Shown here one piece after another: positions 45,287 to 58,779 of a stretch of 64,000 bases of DNA (the first letter of the stretch is position 1; each line of letters begins with the position of its first letter). This DNA comes from Leptodontidium sp. MPI-SDFR-AT-0119 (lineage: Eukaryota; Ascomycota; Leotiomycetes; Helotiales; Leptodontidiaceae). The notes under the pieces are model-generated. The model had not been told where the DNA came from. It made no database searches and saw only the letters and a program-made list of their open reading frames with translations. A program made the translations under genes and the position numbers. The stretch spans positions 4,712,001 through 4,776,000 of the forward strand of contig JAHLEZ010000002.1 of assembly GCA_020726505.1 (NCBI GenBank), read 5' to 3'.

Positions 45287-46867
45287 TTTACCAACGGGCA
45301 GGAAGTGACAGAAGCAGAAATCAAGCCTAGGACTGATTTCCGAGCCTGTCGACTGAGGAGTGAGGTACCGTAGGTGTTCTTAGAGAGAGGTGGAGTTGGG
45401 GATTGAAAGTGGATGGATGCAATGCGGATTTCTGCTGTTGAATGAACGAACGATTGGCAATCAGAAGTCGGATTCGGTCAGTTCAATTCGGATGGAAGTG
45501 TTGGTTGATGTTCTGGTCAAAAATCGTCAAGGTGTTTGTGAGGTGAGGTGGTTGTCGCGTCGAAAGAGGAGTTAGTTAGGCCAGTCCTCTGCTCTGCTCT
45601 TGCCGAATTTGGTTCCTTCCTTCCTTCCTTCCTCGATCTCGATCTGGTTCTCGTTCTCACTCACTTCCGCTTCCACTTCCACTTCCTTCTCGTCCTCGGT
45701 AAGGTACTTTAGTCGTCGTCTCTTCTCCTCTCTCTTCTCTTCTCTTCTCTCTTCTCCTGTTTCTCTTCCTTTCTCTTCCCTTGAACTTTCTCCGTCTTCG
45801 GGTTTCCGTCTGCCTCCAATCCAAGTAGAATTTCTCAATCCGCGGAATCTGTCTCTCAGATCAAACCGATGATCATACAGTTACTTCTACTCAGAAACCA
45901 CGATTCGTCTGTCTGTCTCTTTTCTGCTTGATCTAGGCCGGGGATAAAGTCCGCTCCTTGAGGTCCACGCTGGCACGTCGAGTGAGCGAGCGAGCGAGAA
46001 CAAAACAATTACAACTGCACGTATCGGCCGGCAATTACTCAGCAATTGATTTGTACCACCGATCCTCAATTCCTGTTCAAATCAGCTGGCAAAATGATGG
46101 TTGAGGTCACTGTCGTGGATCCCCAATTGGCGCGCCTTGCGTAACGTGGAGATGGAACGATCGTCAGAAAACGGGCATTGATGACGGACTCCGGGCAGAT
46201 TCTCGAGCGGCCGACAATGCTCAAATTCCCTCAGCTCTCTCTTTTCGCAAATTAATATCGAATCCCCTCACTTGCTCGTCGCCCTTCGATGATCCTGAGA
46301 GGTCCCTCGAGTCTTCACGTGGCTCAGCCGCGAGACAAATTTAGAAATCGGTTCGAGTCGTCTATTCTCCCTGTCTGCGCTTGCTATCCGTCGGTCGACT
46401 CGCTCTTGTCTGTACACGGGAATGGAATGCAATGCAACTATTCACTCAATACAGAACAAAACGCTGAAATACGGGTATCTGTGCACTGTTGGGCCGTGGG
46501 GAGGACTGCTCTGATACCGGTCGAGGATTTTGCGGATTTGGGGAGCGGATTGCGAATGTTTTGTCCCAGTGGTTTGGTAACGGAGGACGTGAAGAGCTGA
46601 GCCGTTTGGGGCTGCTGCCAATATATTGACGCTGGCTCGCGCTCTCCTCGCCTGCGTGCTCACATTCGTCATGAGATGGGTCCTGGATGGTCCTGGGCTT
46701 TGGCTCTGGCTCTGGCTTTCGCTGGCCCCCTGGTCTGCTCCCTGTGCATACCCTGTCCGTCTGGCTGTTCTGGGGTGCCGTGCCCCCCCTAGCACGGAGC
46801 CACAGGCCATATCGCGCGCCTATTGCGGGACCTTGGTCGCTAAACACATTTGGCGGTTCGGGCTTTC

Positions 46868-46907
46868 ACTGGCACTCACTCACTGGCACTGGCACTGGCA
46901 CTGGCAC
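46868..46907 (+). repeat. CACTGG-type hexamer repeat
   Basis: GGCACT/CACTGG units repeated about six times in the gene desert. Confidence 0.85.
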
Positions 46908-47989
46908 CCCACTGGCTGTCACTCCGTGATGGTTCGGGTGGCTTTGGCTTTGGCTTTGAATCACTCCTGCCTCTGCTCTGCTCTGATAACTGCCCTCAAT
47001 AATGTTATTGTCTGGAGGCCAGCCACTAGACTGCTCTGAGCCCCCCTCCCTCGACTTCTCGAGGCGAGGTCCCTTTAGCACGGTTCACGAGGCGTGGCGG
47101 GTCGATCACGCCGCCGCATTAGTCCCCATTGCTTGTGCTGGAGACGACGGGGGAGATTACACATTGGGATCAGTTTCAGCATACATATCGCTGTTCTTCA
47201 TTATCCAGAGATTCACGATGGTGGGCAACCTGGCATGGCAGCAGGCCCTTTGGAGGGTAGTAGTGAGAGGGCCGGAGCGAGCGGGATCGCTGTATACATG
47301 CTAGAACAAGACGGATGTATGAGATGAGGTGCATATGGCTATCAGTCGAGTTTGCACTTTTGTCGGAAAGGTGGGAAATCATCCATCCATCCCTCTTGCG
47401 CCGGCAGATCAGGGCACAGGCGCAGGCGCAGGCACAGTCAAGTCAGACAGAGGACAGGCTGGACAGGCTGGACAGGCTCGAGTTAAGCTCGCCCACTTGT
47501 TCCCAGAGAGGATTGGACTGGGCTGAGGGCGTCGCCATCACTGGCATGGGACGGTAGAGATGAGATGCGATGCGATACGATACTGACCGGGTTCCTTGCC
47601 CGCAGTTGCCCCTCTTTCTTCTTTCTACTCTCCCCCCTCCCTCCTCCTTTAATCACTCCGAACCGAACAGGGCCAGCTGAGCGGCTGCTCGCTTTGCACA
47701 CTGCTGCAGCATCCATCTGAGGCACATCACACTCTGGACGTACTACCGCGACGGAGCCATCCCTGCTCTGCCGCCTCATTGGTCGCGCCTCTTGTCTCTG
47801 CGTCGGCGGTTATCTCGATTAGGCAAGGCTGCAATCATTTTGAGGCCAACCTTTTCCAGACGTGCGTGCACAAAGCACCAGCCCAGATGTGTGCCGACAA
47901 TCTGATATTGGCCAAAGAGCCAAACAGAACCGCAACTGGGGGTTCAATTGTGCCTGCGGTATGCTTCCTGTTGCCCGTGGGACTGTGCT

Positions 47990-48018
47990 GCAGCAGCAGC
48001 AGCAACAACAGCAGCAGC
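47990..48018 (+). repeat. CAG/CAA trinucleotide repeat
   Basis: About nine CAG/CAA units in the gene desert; not part of a supported ORF. Confidence 0.85.
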
Positions 48019-51000
48019 ACACCTGCAGTCACCGTACAGTATTCAGGGAAGCGAGAGCCAGTCAACCGCGCTGGCGCGTTGGTTTCTCTGAGACCACACT
48101 CCAATAACCTCAGTCGCCGACCTGGTTTAACCTCAACAGGATGCACTTCTTCGGATATGAGGGCAGCGTTGCGCAATCTCCAACGCAAACAATTTGGTGT
48201 AATCGTCGTGTTAAAGGCTCCTGCCGCTTGAATCCTTGCGCATGAACATGGAACCCGTCATCTGGTTGGCTCGTTCCCCAGGTTGGTGGGAGACATTTCA
48301 CTTGTCGAGTCACCCTGTCGCGTCTCTTTGAAACGACAAACCTCCGAGAAGAAGGGATCAGTGACAAGGATGGATACAAGAATAGATATGACCATCACAA
48401 GGGGAGGAGTTGGTGATTGAGCGGGAATCTTGATCGCATAACGCTGGGATATTCAATCTTTATTAAGAGGCTGAAAGGAACACGACTGGAAGAGAGGGTT
48501 TGAAATTGGGGGCCGTTGGAAGGCCCGCAGAAGCATGGTTTTGATTACTCGTATGTGATGGAAGTGTTTTAGATTGCAGATGGAGCTGCACCCTGAGTGA
48601 GAGTGAGTTTAGCAAACGGGTGACGGCAGAGCGGGACAGCCACTTCGCACTACACTAACTGCACTTGCACTCACAGAACTGAGGGCTGGTCGGTCGCCCA
48701 GGCGAGTGAGATCTAGGACCCGCTTACAGCGTCAACAGCCACTGCTTTTGCCGAGCTGCGTCTGAGACTTCCATCTTGAAGCGCTGCCAGTACCACGACT
48801 GAGTAGGCTGGGATCAGCGGCCGATTTGATAATTCACAGCCGATCGCCACTGTATCTCGCTGCACCGTCGCCCGATAATCCAATGGCTGGGGCAGGAGAG
48901 GGGTTATTTTAGCTTCACTGACAAGATGGGTGTCGCCGGCAAACCGCGAGATCAGGTACGAGTCGGAGGACAGGTCTGAATGGCCAAGTCTCTGTTTCCA
49001 GGGTAAGCGGCACTACTGTACACGATACCTCGAGACCTGGTAGCACACTAATCTGGAAGATGCTGTCGCCCTGGCCGCTCCCTGATCAAGCTAGGTACCA
49101 GTACATTGATCATGCTGCCCAGACAGCTATCGACTACCTGCTATCGAAGGCGGAAGAAGTGCGGAAGTGTAAGAAACGGATCGTAATACTGCCGGCAGAG
49201 CAAGGGAGCCGACGATCCTTCCTTTCATCCTAAGGATATATTCTCCAAAAACAGTCAAGCTCACGGGGATTGTGATGAGACCTGGCCCGTCCATCGCCAG
49301 TTACAAAGGCGATCTTTACGAGCACAAGATTAATTCCACGCTGCAGAGGCAGAAATTGAAGCACATCCTCGACTCGATTAAGCGCGGTGTGACCAGACCA
49401 CCGCCATGTCCCTCAAACCTTACCTCTCCTCCCCTCGGCCCGTCCTGGTCTGACTGCAAGCAATCGCACGGCGGTGTGCCCCCAAACGTCTCCACTGGGG
49501 CTTGTTTCTCGTTTCTTTTCTCCCCTCTTGATCCTGCCTCCTCGCCTCATCACCTCATCATCGCCAGTGTTGGTGGCTCCGAGCCAGCCTCTCTTATTTT
49601 GCTCTGCTCATTTCCATTTCCCACAGATGCAGTCGGTTCTGCCCGTGCCCCTCCTCTGCAGCAGAACACACCCAAAATAAACGTTTGTTGATCCTTTGGC
49701 CGCGGCCGCACATGGAGGGGAGACCTCAAGTGAAGTGTTGGGGAGGATTGTCGCTGGCGAAGCTTACCTGGTGCTGTCTGTCTGACTTCCAATCTGGTCG
49801 CGGGGTGGTCATGCAAGTTCTCTGCAAGTTCTGCAGCTTGCACCTGGAGCTTCACACACACGGGCAAGGATCCCGCGGAGTGGCTTGATTTCTCGTGGCC
49901 TCGTGATTGCGCCTGTGCTTCCCCGGTCGCTCTCGGAGCCAGTCAAGCGCATGTCTTTACGTTCGGCCCAGCATTTCGTCTGGTGTTGCACACTTTTAGC
50001 CGCCAAGGATGGCCACTTCCCCCTGCTGCTCATGCATACCACCACTCCTATTACATGTGTTTCCCAATCCTGCCCAGCCTACGGACGACGATGCTCCAAT
50101 CCGAGAAGTTTCAAGTTCGTGAAGCTTGCTGAGGCAGGTTGAGCCGGCTATTTTCGCTTGTCGCGGAGAATTGTCTATTTTTGTTCTGGCGCTCTCGTCT
50201 GATCGAGATGAAGTTGCGATCACGGGGAAGCCACATGATGGCCAGCCTTGGGCCTCTGTTTACATTAGACGACATCGTTTCCAGTTGTATTGATACACAC
50301 AGCCTTTATATTGACACACAGCATCATTGGCATTCATATACTTCTGTTTCAACCGGCAAGGCGCCCTACCCAACTGTCGCAGGTCTTGGGGATCTGTTGC
50401 ATACAAACCCCAAACTTTCGCTTCCGCAGCCGAATCAGAGACAAGCTTTCGAGGGCTGGATTCTATTTCAAGATCAATATCTACAATTGCTGACGACTCG
50501 GTTCGAAGTTGCAAACATGTTATGGACAGCGTCATCAAACACTCAGCACTTTGTTTCAGGAAAAGAAGCCCTCGATCCAATCAAGATTGTTCTGACGTCC
50601 ATAGCCGCTCCCCTAAGCGCCGTCCAAGATTGACCCCTTCCTTAAACGCCCACAACCTTCAACAGCTATTCTCCATCATACATATGCTTCACCACTGAGA
50701 TCTTTCCCCAGTACACCACCATGTCGGTCTTCAACGTCAAACCCGCATGATACCTGATCAAGTCTATCTCCACACATGCTTGATTTAGCATCGTACCTGC
50801 ATCTCACGGCTCAGAACACCTGCACGAAGTGGCCGGACCAGCGTCACGCCTGTCAATTCTCCGTGCCTCTTCGGAGAGAGATCCGGGTCACTGTGGCTGT
50901 GTCTGAGTTCGAGATCAGCGCGTGGGTAGACGTTGGCCGATGCAGGTACAGATACTCACCGAGTCTGTTGCGGAGGTGAACGTCATAGGGCTGATGAGCT

Positions 51001-54000
51001 AGGGCAGCGAGGTTATAAGCGCTCATGCAGGTACTCCCAACTTGAACCTCGAGGGTTTGTAAGGCTGGCGCTTGATGTTTATCCATTGAAGCGCCAGCGC
51101 CGCACCACTAGTAAGGTGTTGCTCCTGCGAGGACTCCTGCCTGGTTAGGAGACCCTCATGATGACACAATACTACGTACCAGCGTCTACAAATGGCTGGG
51201 CGTGGGGATAGCTCTATTAATATCCATTGGATTGCAGACATCGTTGCGGGAGCGAAGCTTGTTGGAGTTGTGGCGAAACAGATGTCTCCCTAACCCGCAT
51301 TCCACGGGGTAGCGCAGAACCTCATCTCGTCACACACCTACCCTCGCACAGATCTCATCACATTGCATATAAGATCCAACAACCAGAACCTTATCGCTGA
51401 CCTCTAATGATCTCAATGGACCCGGGACTTGGAAACTGTGGTATTATTAGCATTTATCCGTGCTTTATTTAGAAGTACAACGGTAGGGAGGTATCCGTAG
51501 ACGCGCGAAGTCTATTTCAACATCCATTCATGGCGTCGTGGCTTCAAAAACGGTAATTACCTGCAAGTCTCTCATCTTCCTGGCGGTTTCATCTTCATTC
51601 CAGGACTGTTCTCGAGCGTCTAAATCTCATTACCTTGTCAATGACGATTACCGAGAATGTGATTGTTGATTTCCACTTTGACGTTCGCGATAAGGGTCTT
51701 CGAGGGTATTTTTAGCATGTGAAGCGAACGGTGAAGGATCACCACTGGAAAGCGCAGACTTGGGTGACGAAGGAAGAACAAGCTTACAGCGAGATTGCTA
51801 ACTTCAACGCCGTCAGATGGCGAAGGTGAAAGCGAATCAGCACTTAAATCCAACAGGACTTTGTGTTGGAACAGCTCTCTTGGGTTCAACTTCCAACATG
51901 AAGTGCCTAAAGTCGTACGCAACATAGGCCAGTATCCCGGACCGTGGCCTCCTTCTGCTCCTTCCCACTTACTTCTAGAAACTTGCGAGAGATTCCCAGA
52001 TTCTTCTTTGAACCTTGGACATCTTTTCCTTTGCGCGTTTGTCTTTTTTGCTTCTTCCGTGCTTCATTTGGTTAGGTTTGCTGTGCTTGCAGCATTTCAT
52101 CGTCTCGATCCTATCCAGAATGGCCATTTGAACGAACATAATTCGCCAACATGGCTCTGAATCCTTCGCGAGCGGATGCAGTCTTCACTGGGACAAAAGT
52201 TCGAGATCATGAAGCTTCTCGAACAGCTGCGTGACTATCCAGAAGGTAGGTACAGCATGCAGCGATCGTCTTTCGAAATGAGAGAACAAGGGAGCAGAAC
52301 CAATATCAGCTGGTAAAACTTGGCAGGATCAAGCTCGAGCTGGAGAGTGTCAGCACTGAATCTTGTATGTATGTGAAGATGCTCGCCTGTATATCCCCTT
52401 CAATTGCCTTGGTCAACAATTTTGCTGATTCTGTAGCGAGCATATAGGCAGACGGACTCTCAAACTCTCGAAATAAGAAATGGTGGGAAGAGGCGACATG
52501 TGTTCCTCTCCGCCACCATCACCTTGACGAGCTGCGGAGTTCGAATCAAGAGTTGACACCCTGGAATGCCAACAGAAAACCAAATCACAAACAAACCTAA
52601 ACGTATCGAAGACCACAATCAACCACGAGACCCAAAACAACAGGGAGAACAACACACACTCGTTCTGACCCGGCAACAAACCCCTCATCGCGAAGCTTCG
52701 ACGTTCCACACACGCGCGGTTGTTTACCGAGACGGGTCTCAGATTGGGCCTGGCCCGCTGGTCGGTCGCGTTTATTGTTTACCTACCTACCTATACGATG
52801 GAGGAATACGCGATACCCGATGGGAAGGAAGTATCTGCTATGCAAATAAATAGCAGTTGAAGATTTACGGGCAATGTGCTGCGCGAGTATTGGCTAGGAT
52901 TGCTCGGTGGGTGGGGGGCTTGGGGGAGGGTTTCGTGGCCGGACATGGATAGGCGAGATTGATGTTTGGATGAGGGGATGTGGACCTGAAACGGAGATTT
53001 GTGTCAATTCCGGCTGCGATGGTGAAACAAGGAATGAATGGGAATTATTGAAATGGTTGCAGTTGGATGGGCAGCATGCGTGGATAGTGAGTGGATGTTG
53101 ATGGGGCATTGGGAGAGGAGCATCGTGCCTGGTCTTGTGCATGTCGACCGTTAACCTGTGGGCCAGAGGCCTAGAGCTGGTCATCATGCCCCAAACTTGT
53201 GAATATTTGTCCTACCATGTCTATTCCAAATTCCGACTTTCTCGAATCCCCTCATCTCTTACTGGGTCGCCCATGCCCGGTAGAACAGCAACCTCCGCCG
53301 CTGGTCTCGGTGTTTCGGGGAGAGTTTTAATTGTGCTTTTATTATTTGATTGGCTCTGAATTCAAGTAATCGTATGCATGGTATCATGTGGGATTCCCTC
53401 GTACAAGTGGAGGTGGTGTCCTGATTCCGAAATTCCGCGATCGGGGCACTGGCGCATGTGTTCGTGAAGTTTTGCCTGTGATGTTTTAGTACCCCTTTTT
53501 TTTAATCTCGCTTAGTTTGATGGGTTACGTCGCCGTGGTGGGAATACAGAGAAGTGGTATTTTCAAACGTTCGGATGATTGGCTTTGAATTGTATCGCTG
53601 GTAAAAAAAATTTTAAAGATGTTTTGTGAGTTTGTGGCATGTCCTATTTGCCAACCCTCTCCATGGAGCCGTGGTTCTATTGCGAGGGGGAATACCCGGT
53701 CGCTCCTCGCATCTTGCGTCAGATCCATCCACGATTCCACAAACTGCGAGTGTGCCTCTTTTAGAGACGAGAAGAAAATAAACAAGCCCTATAAATTAAG
53801 ATAAAACCACACATTATCAGAAAATTTGCCATCCATTTCTCACTCAAGGATCTGCTCTGCTCTGCTTACTTCACAGTGGTCGGTCGCAGAGGTTTGCGCG
53901 GTCACACGAATCCCTTTATACCAACACTTATTTATAAAAGCCATCCGCCCCTCGCCAAAAACTCGGCAAGCCCATAAGTGATTCATCTAACGAAATAAGC

Positions 54001-55718
54001 AGTCCCCCAACATCCAGCAGCCTAAAAAGCTGTGTGTAATGGAACGGAAAGGGTTTCTTCATTGCCATGAACCATTGAGTAACTCTAACATAAATCTTCT
54101 TTCTCCAAAAAATCCTTAGCTGGATTAGAAACAAGTCGTTAGAGCACACCAATCGTTCAGCTGCCCCCAATCCAATGGCTGCGAATTGCGGCCATTTAAA
54201 ACAAAAAGGAAGTTTGATAGATATGTCGAATTTCTTTTTTGGAAAAGATTTTAGCTCTGGTATTTTCTTCTTTTTGGTTGTGAGTAAAGCTCCATAGTTT
54301 CTCGTCTTTTGGAGTTTTTTGGTTCTTTTTTTGGCCTCGTTGGAGAGGTTCGGTTTAGAGCTTGTTCTGATGTTTTGATTTCTTTGAGGAATCTCGCTTA
54401 AATTATTTGGCTACTAGCCCATTGGCACCAGACTCACGCCTTCGCTTCCACGACTTTCCTGAGACAGAGAGCTACAGTCTAGGTAGGCGCAAATTAATTT
54501 GTTTACGGTGTTACGTTGTACAAAAGTTTTCCTCGAGGATGGATCCCTTCATGTTCATTCTAATATAAATAAAATGATTGGGACCAGGCTAAATAAACAG
54601 AGCCTCGACTTTGGGCTGAAGCATGACGAGAGGCCAGAGGAGAACTTCTTCAAAGAGCCCAGTTATTTCTTATATTGGTCTGTATCATCATCTATACGTA
54701 GAGTAATGCCCCGCATATTGTCCATAAATCGGCAACTAGGGAGTAAGGTACAAACGAAACTCCCTGACCATCTCTTGCAATTTCATCTCGGACCCAGTAC
54801 CGAACATTGATTCCTCCAGGGAAAAGGAAATGTGTGCGCCTTTCAGAAATCCAGCATGATTTTGTACTAGTTTCCTCTCTACATAAGGAGCGCTTCCACC
54901 TCAGCAAAGCAAATCGGCAGGGGATGGTGGGTGAAGTGTATATGGAACGAAGTCAAACGGGGAAAAGATAAGGAGGTGGCTACGACTTTGGCCAAAATAC
55001 TTGACACGAATAGAAGTGTCCTTTTACCTTATGAACTTCCCTTTGATTACTAGCAGTACATGTCCAAGGTGGAATGGGGCGGGATACTGAAGTGACTTGA
55101 TCGTAATGGCGATGGAGAACCACACGGTACATTCCACACCAGCGCGATTAATATGGCACCTATATCACATCCTAGCCACACATTCGCTAGACTGCATTCT
55201 GCTAGTTGGGTAGCTTAGGTTACTTGAAGGTATTAAGAATCCGGAAGCGGCAAGCAATGTCTCGTCTATGACCCAGAGATCCGAGCAGTAGATGACAACT
55301 CGGGTTGAAATTGGATCGTCTTGAACAAGCGGAAGGCGTAGGTCAGAGTACCAAGATCGAAGCTCCGCCAAATGCAAGGAAGCATCTCCGTAGAATTCGA
55401 GATAAGTAGGATGCCACGGAGCGGATTGAACTAGCACTGTTTATTTATCCTCTCCTGGGCAAAATCTCGCTACCCCTGAATCGCTTTTGCCGAGAAAGTC
55501 AATTTAAACTTCCGCTTCACATGAATGAACATTTAGCAGCCATTACCAAGAAACCGTAGAAGCGAGGAGCGTTTTGGAGCAAATGTGCTCTGAGGACATG
55601 CTCGAGAGCTCCATAATTCATCTATCTACCACTACTCAACACAAGCAAGAAGCTAGCTAGTTTATCATACAGCCACTCAATCCATCCGTCATCCCATTAT
55701 TTACAAGACATGCCCACA

Positions 55719-57452
55719 CTACTTCTTCTGCCTCTTCGTATCCTTATCACTGACCGCACTCAAAACACTCGCACTCCGCTTATGCGCACCACTGACACCT
55801 CTAATACTAGGCGCAGCGCTCTTCTCTCTCTCCTCCTCGACCTTCACGCTTTGCTCAGTAGACGGCTCTTCAGGCTTTTCAGTAGTGGCTTTATCAACCT
55901 CGGTTGATGGCTCAGCTTCAGCTTCAGCTTCAGGCTCAGGCTCTGGTTCTCCCCGCTCAGCTCGTTCCCTCTTCTCGCGCTCGGCTTTGATGTTTAACGC
56001 AGTGTTCAGCTCGCCTTGCAACTTATCCATATGCTTCTTCTGGTCAAGAAGCAGATTGACACCAGCCAGCAAGTTATCGAAAGCTTCACCAACGGCAAAG
56101 GTAGGCATGAAGATGTTGTTCGGCACGCCCAGCTCCACAAGGACGTTGTTGATTTTCTGTTGCTGCGTCTGTGATTTACTGATGATTGGTTTCTTGATCT
56201 TTTCATGACGGAATGAGGGGCCGCTGGTGGTGATCCGCTCGAAGCGCTTGACGCCATACATGGCCTCTTCTTCGGGGGTGAGTTGTCGACGGTCTGACTG
56301 GGCTTGAGCGGGCCCCTTTTTGTTGTTGGTGTTTGGTGCGTTGCCTCCGCTGGGTCCGGGAATGGACTCGCGGATGTTGCTGTCTCGTCGGTCGAAGCTG
56401 GCTTGTTGACTTGGTCCGCTTGGGCCAGGAGCAGGACTGACACCCTCGACACCCATAAGTGGCTTCCTCTTCTTCGTCTTATCGACTGTCATGAGTTGTT
56501 GGAATAGCTGAGTGAGGCCTTGGCTTGACTGGTAAATTGATATGGGACCGGAGCTCGCAGGTGCTTCCAGAAGTTGGTAAAGTTCCCGTCTTTCATCGCT
56601 TTGTCTCTCAGATCTCGCCAGAATACGCTTGAGTTCAACCAACAGACTCTCCTCCTCCTTGGCTTCATCTCTCGTCCTCCTGAATGCTGCCTCTGCGAAC
56701 TTCTTGCGATTTGCTTCCTGTATTGGATCATAACCTTGCATGAGCTCCAATAAGTTAAACTCGGCGTGGTTCATGACCTCTACTTTTGTGTTGACCTTCA
56801 TCATAGCTGCTGCTACAGCATAGTATCGAGCCTTCATATCTTCCATGGTTCGCACCTTTGGCGGCGCAACCATAGCCCCTTCTGTAGACTCGCCATCGCC
56901 TTGTGGTATTGGAGTCTGGTACTCATATCGATCCCAAATACACGGCCATCTGAGATCCAAATCCCGTACCAGTTGCAGTAGGTAATCAGTCTCATCCTTC
57001 GTCCAGTCATTGCTTTGCAGAACCAAGTTGTACTGTTCATCCGTGTACTGTGGTGTATTGACATGAACATTGAACTTCGCAAACGTCGAGTCCTCCAACG
57101 CCGGCTCCGGCTTAGCAGACTGCTCAGCAGTTCCCTCCTCTCCTCCAGATCCAGGCACAATATCCGCCTTCCTCCTCCAATGGTGCAAGACAAGCGGATC
57201 TCCATTCCTGGCCGAGTTCTTGAAGCCTCTCAACTCCCACTTCGCAGCCGGCTTCCTGCTCCCAAACTTCTTCTTCTTGAATACCGTGACCTCCGGGACG
57301 ATTGCAATCGGATTATCACCGCTCAAGTTCTGGACTTCGCGCGCAAGACCCTTCAGTACTGGTCGAGGGGCAGAAAGCTTCTGTTTCTTCGCCGGTCGGG
57401 GACCCGCCTCGCCAGGCAAATCCAGCATGTCGCGAACATCATGGGAAGACAT
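55719..57452 (-). CDS. SWC4: SWR1/NuA4 complex subunit Swc4 (DMAP1 homolog)
   Basis: Shared subunit of the SWR1 chromatin remodeller (H2A.Z deposition) and the NuA4 acetyltransferase. Single exon of 577 residues. N-terminus SSHDVRDMLDLP with a basic KKQK patch. The SANT-like DMAP1 domain is at about residues 125-180 (YTDEQYNLVLQSNDWTKDETDYLLQLVRDLDLRWPCIWDRYEY), followed by MEDMKARYYAVAAAMMKV, also typical. A charged coiled coil follows (RRTRDEAKEEESLLVELKRILARSER). The YEATS2/DMAP1-type C-terminal block has INNVLVELGVPNNIFMPT. The tail is acidic, with EPEPEAEAEAEP, and ends in basic KRQKK. The start ATG at 57452 is chosen because the upstream extension has no ATG. Head-to-head with the p24 gene across 337 bp. 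Confidence 0.94.
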   Translation of the reverse strand: MSSHDVRDMLDLPGEAGPRPAKKQKLSAPRPVLKGLAREVQNLSGDNPIAIVPEVTVFKKKKFGSRKPAAKWELRGFKNSARNGDPLVLHHWRRKADIVPGSGGEEGTAEQSAKPEPALEDSTFAKFNVHVNTPQYTDEQYNLVLQSNDWTKDETDYLLQLVRDLDLRWPCIWDRYEYQTPIPQGDGESTEGAMVAPPKVRTMEDMKARYYAVAAAMMKVNTKVEVMNHAEFNLLELMQGYDPIQEANRKKFAEAAFRRTRDEAKEEESLLVELKRILARSERQSDERRELYQLLEAPASSGPISIYQSSQGLTQLFQQLMTVDKTKKRKPLMGVEGVSPAPGPSGPSQQASFDRRDSNIRESIPGPSGGNAPNTNNKKGPAQAQSDRRQLTPEEEAMYGVKRFERITTSGPSFRHEKIKKPIISKSQTQQQKINNVLVELGVPNNIFMPTFAVGEAFDNLLAGVNLLLDQKKHMDKLQGELNTALNIKAEREKRERAERGEPEPEPEAEAEAEPSTEVDKATTEKPEEPSTEQSVKVEEEREKSAAPSIRGVSGAHKRSASVLSAVSDKDTKRQKK

Positions 57453-57789
57453 CTTGCCGTATTCGATTTGTTGACGATGGGATTCAAGCCCAGATGTGGA
57501 TTTTCGATGGATATGTGAGTTTGCGATTCCTCGTTGATGGATGAAATGATCAGAGTCCTGACGTGCCGTTGGAAAGCGCGTTGCGACAATCAGCACGTGA
57601 ACGCGCTAAAGTTTGAGTGACAGGGGTAGAAAGTTGATCGAACTGGCCAGAGATCAAGGAGAGACTGAGCGTGAGCTTGCGCGAGAGACTGACCAGCCTG
57701 GCAACTTTCTCCCACCGACGTCCACAACTCCAGGTTCAGAACAATTCCAAATACCCGATATCGAAATTGGAAGAAGAGAGCACAAAACC
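57453..57789. promoter_or_regulatory. Bidirectional promoter of SWC4 and the p24 gene
   Basis: 337 bp between two divergent start codons with no coding signal, so both core promoters must lie here. Confidence 0.65.
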
Positions 57790-58779
57790 ATGCGTTCAAT
57801 CATCCCACTGCTCTCGCTGAGCGCCCTGCTCGTCCCCGTTCAATCCCTATACTTCTACATCGAAGGCACGACGCCGAAATGCTTCTTCGAGGAACTGCCC
57901 AAGGATACGCTCGTCGTGGGACATTACTCGGCGGAGGAATTCGACGAGGATAGGAAGACGTGGAGCAAGCACGAGCAGTTGAATATCCTGATCACTGTTG
58001 ATGTACGTGCTTTCAATCTCACGCCCCCCTGGAATTTCAATACTTGCTTGACATGGAGACCTTGGAGAATTGTGTATTTGTATTTGAATAAAGCAGACCA
58101 TGAACTAACACTCCTCCTAGGAAGTATTCGACAATGACCACCGCGTCGTCAACCAAAAGGGTTCGGCATCAGGCCGCTTCACATTCAGTGCCGCCGACTC
58201 AGGCGACCACAAGATCTGCTTCACGCCCTCCTCAGCAGCCGTTAACAACGGCTGGCTCTCAGGCCTCACACCCCTCGGCGGCGTACGACTCACCCTCGAT
58301 CTCGCAATCGGAGAGACCTCCCAGATCGAGAGTACGGATAAGGGCAAGATCCAGGATATCGTCAAGCGGGTCAAGGATTTGAATGGGCGCCTGCAGGATA
58401 TTAGGAGGGAGCAGGTGTTTCAACGGGTATGTCCTTCTTCTTCTTCTTCTTCTTCCTGCCTTATACATGTATCTCATTCTGCCTCCCTTCTCTTTCCTTC
58501 CTCTGGAGGCAAGATGAGCATTACTGTCTGTCCTGGAGATGGAAATGGAGTTGGATGTGAATTTGCATATGGAATTTATTATTTTGTTATTCAAAACAAT
58601 CACACTAACACCCATTTTCCCTCAACTAGGAACGCGAAGCCGAATTCAGAGACCAATCCGAAACTACCAACGCCCGCGTCGTCAGATGGACATTAGTACA
58701 ACTCGTCGTTCTAGGTATCACCTGCGCATGGCAACTCTCCCATCTGCGATCCTTCTTCATCAAGCAGAAGTTGACATAA
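57790..58779 (+). CDS. p24 family (emp24/gp25L, GOLD domain) cargo receptor
   Basis: Membrane protein of COPII/COPI vesicles that sorts cargo between ER and Golgi. Three exons (57790-58002, 58121-58426, 58630-58779) give 222 residues, the standard p24 size. Signal peptide [19 protein letters not shown], then the GOLD domain beginning [23 protein letters not shown] with the first conserved cysteine, and HKICFTPSS with the second. A lumenal coiled coil ([30 protein letters not shown]) leads to one transmembrane helix ([15 protein letters not shown]). The cytosolic tail is [12 protein letters not shown], with the FF ER-export pair and a lysine-containing end. Tail and start resemble the Erp1/5/6 (alpha) branch, but I do not assign the exact paralog. 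Confidence 0.92.

Larger units (their letters stand above)
45287..55718. other. 10.4-kb gene desert with many short repeats
   Basis: No reading frame on either strand shows domain, codon or splice evidence of a gene, and no tRNA was found. The left part is pyrimidine-rich (leader of the Zn2Cys6 gene). Short tandem repeats are frequent: CACTGG units (46870-46905), GCTTTG units (46940-46957), GACAGGCTG units (47450-47480) and CAG/CAA units (47990-48017). Candidates are long regulatory DNA, non-coding transcripts or eroded repeats. Confidence 0.55.

Noticed and set aside
46320..46365. A-box-like TGGCTCAGCC followed by GGTTCGAGTC
   Set aside because: Acceptor and T-stem bases do not pair, so this is not a tRNA.
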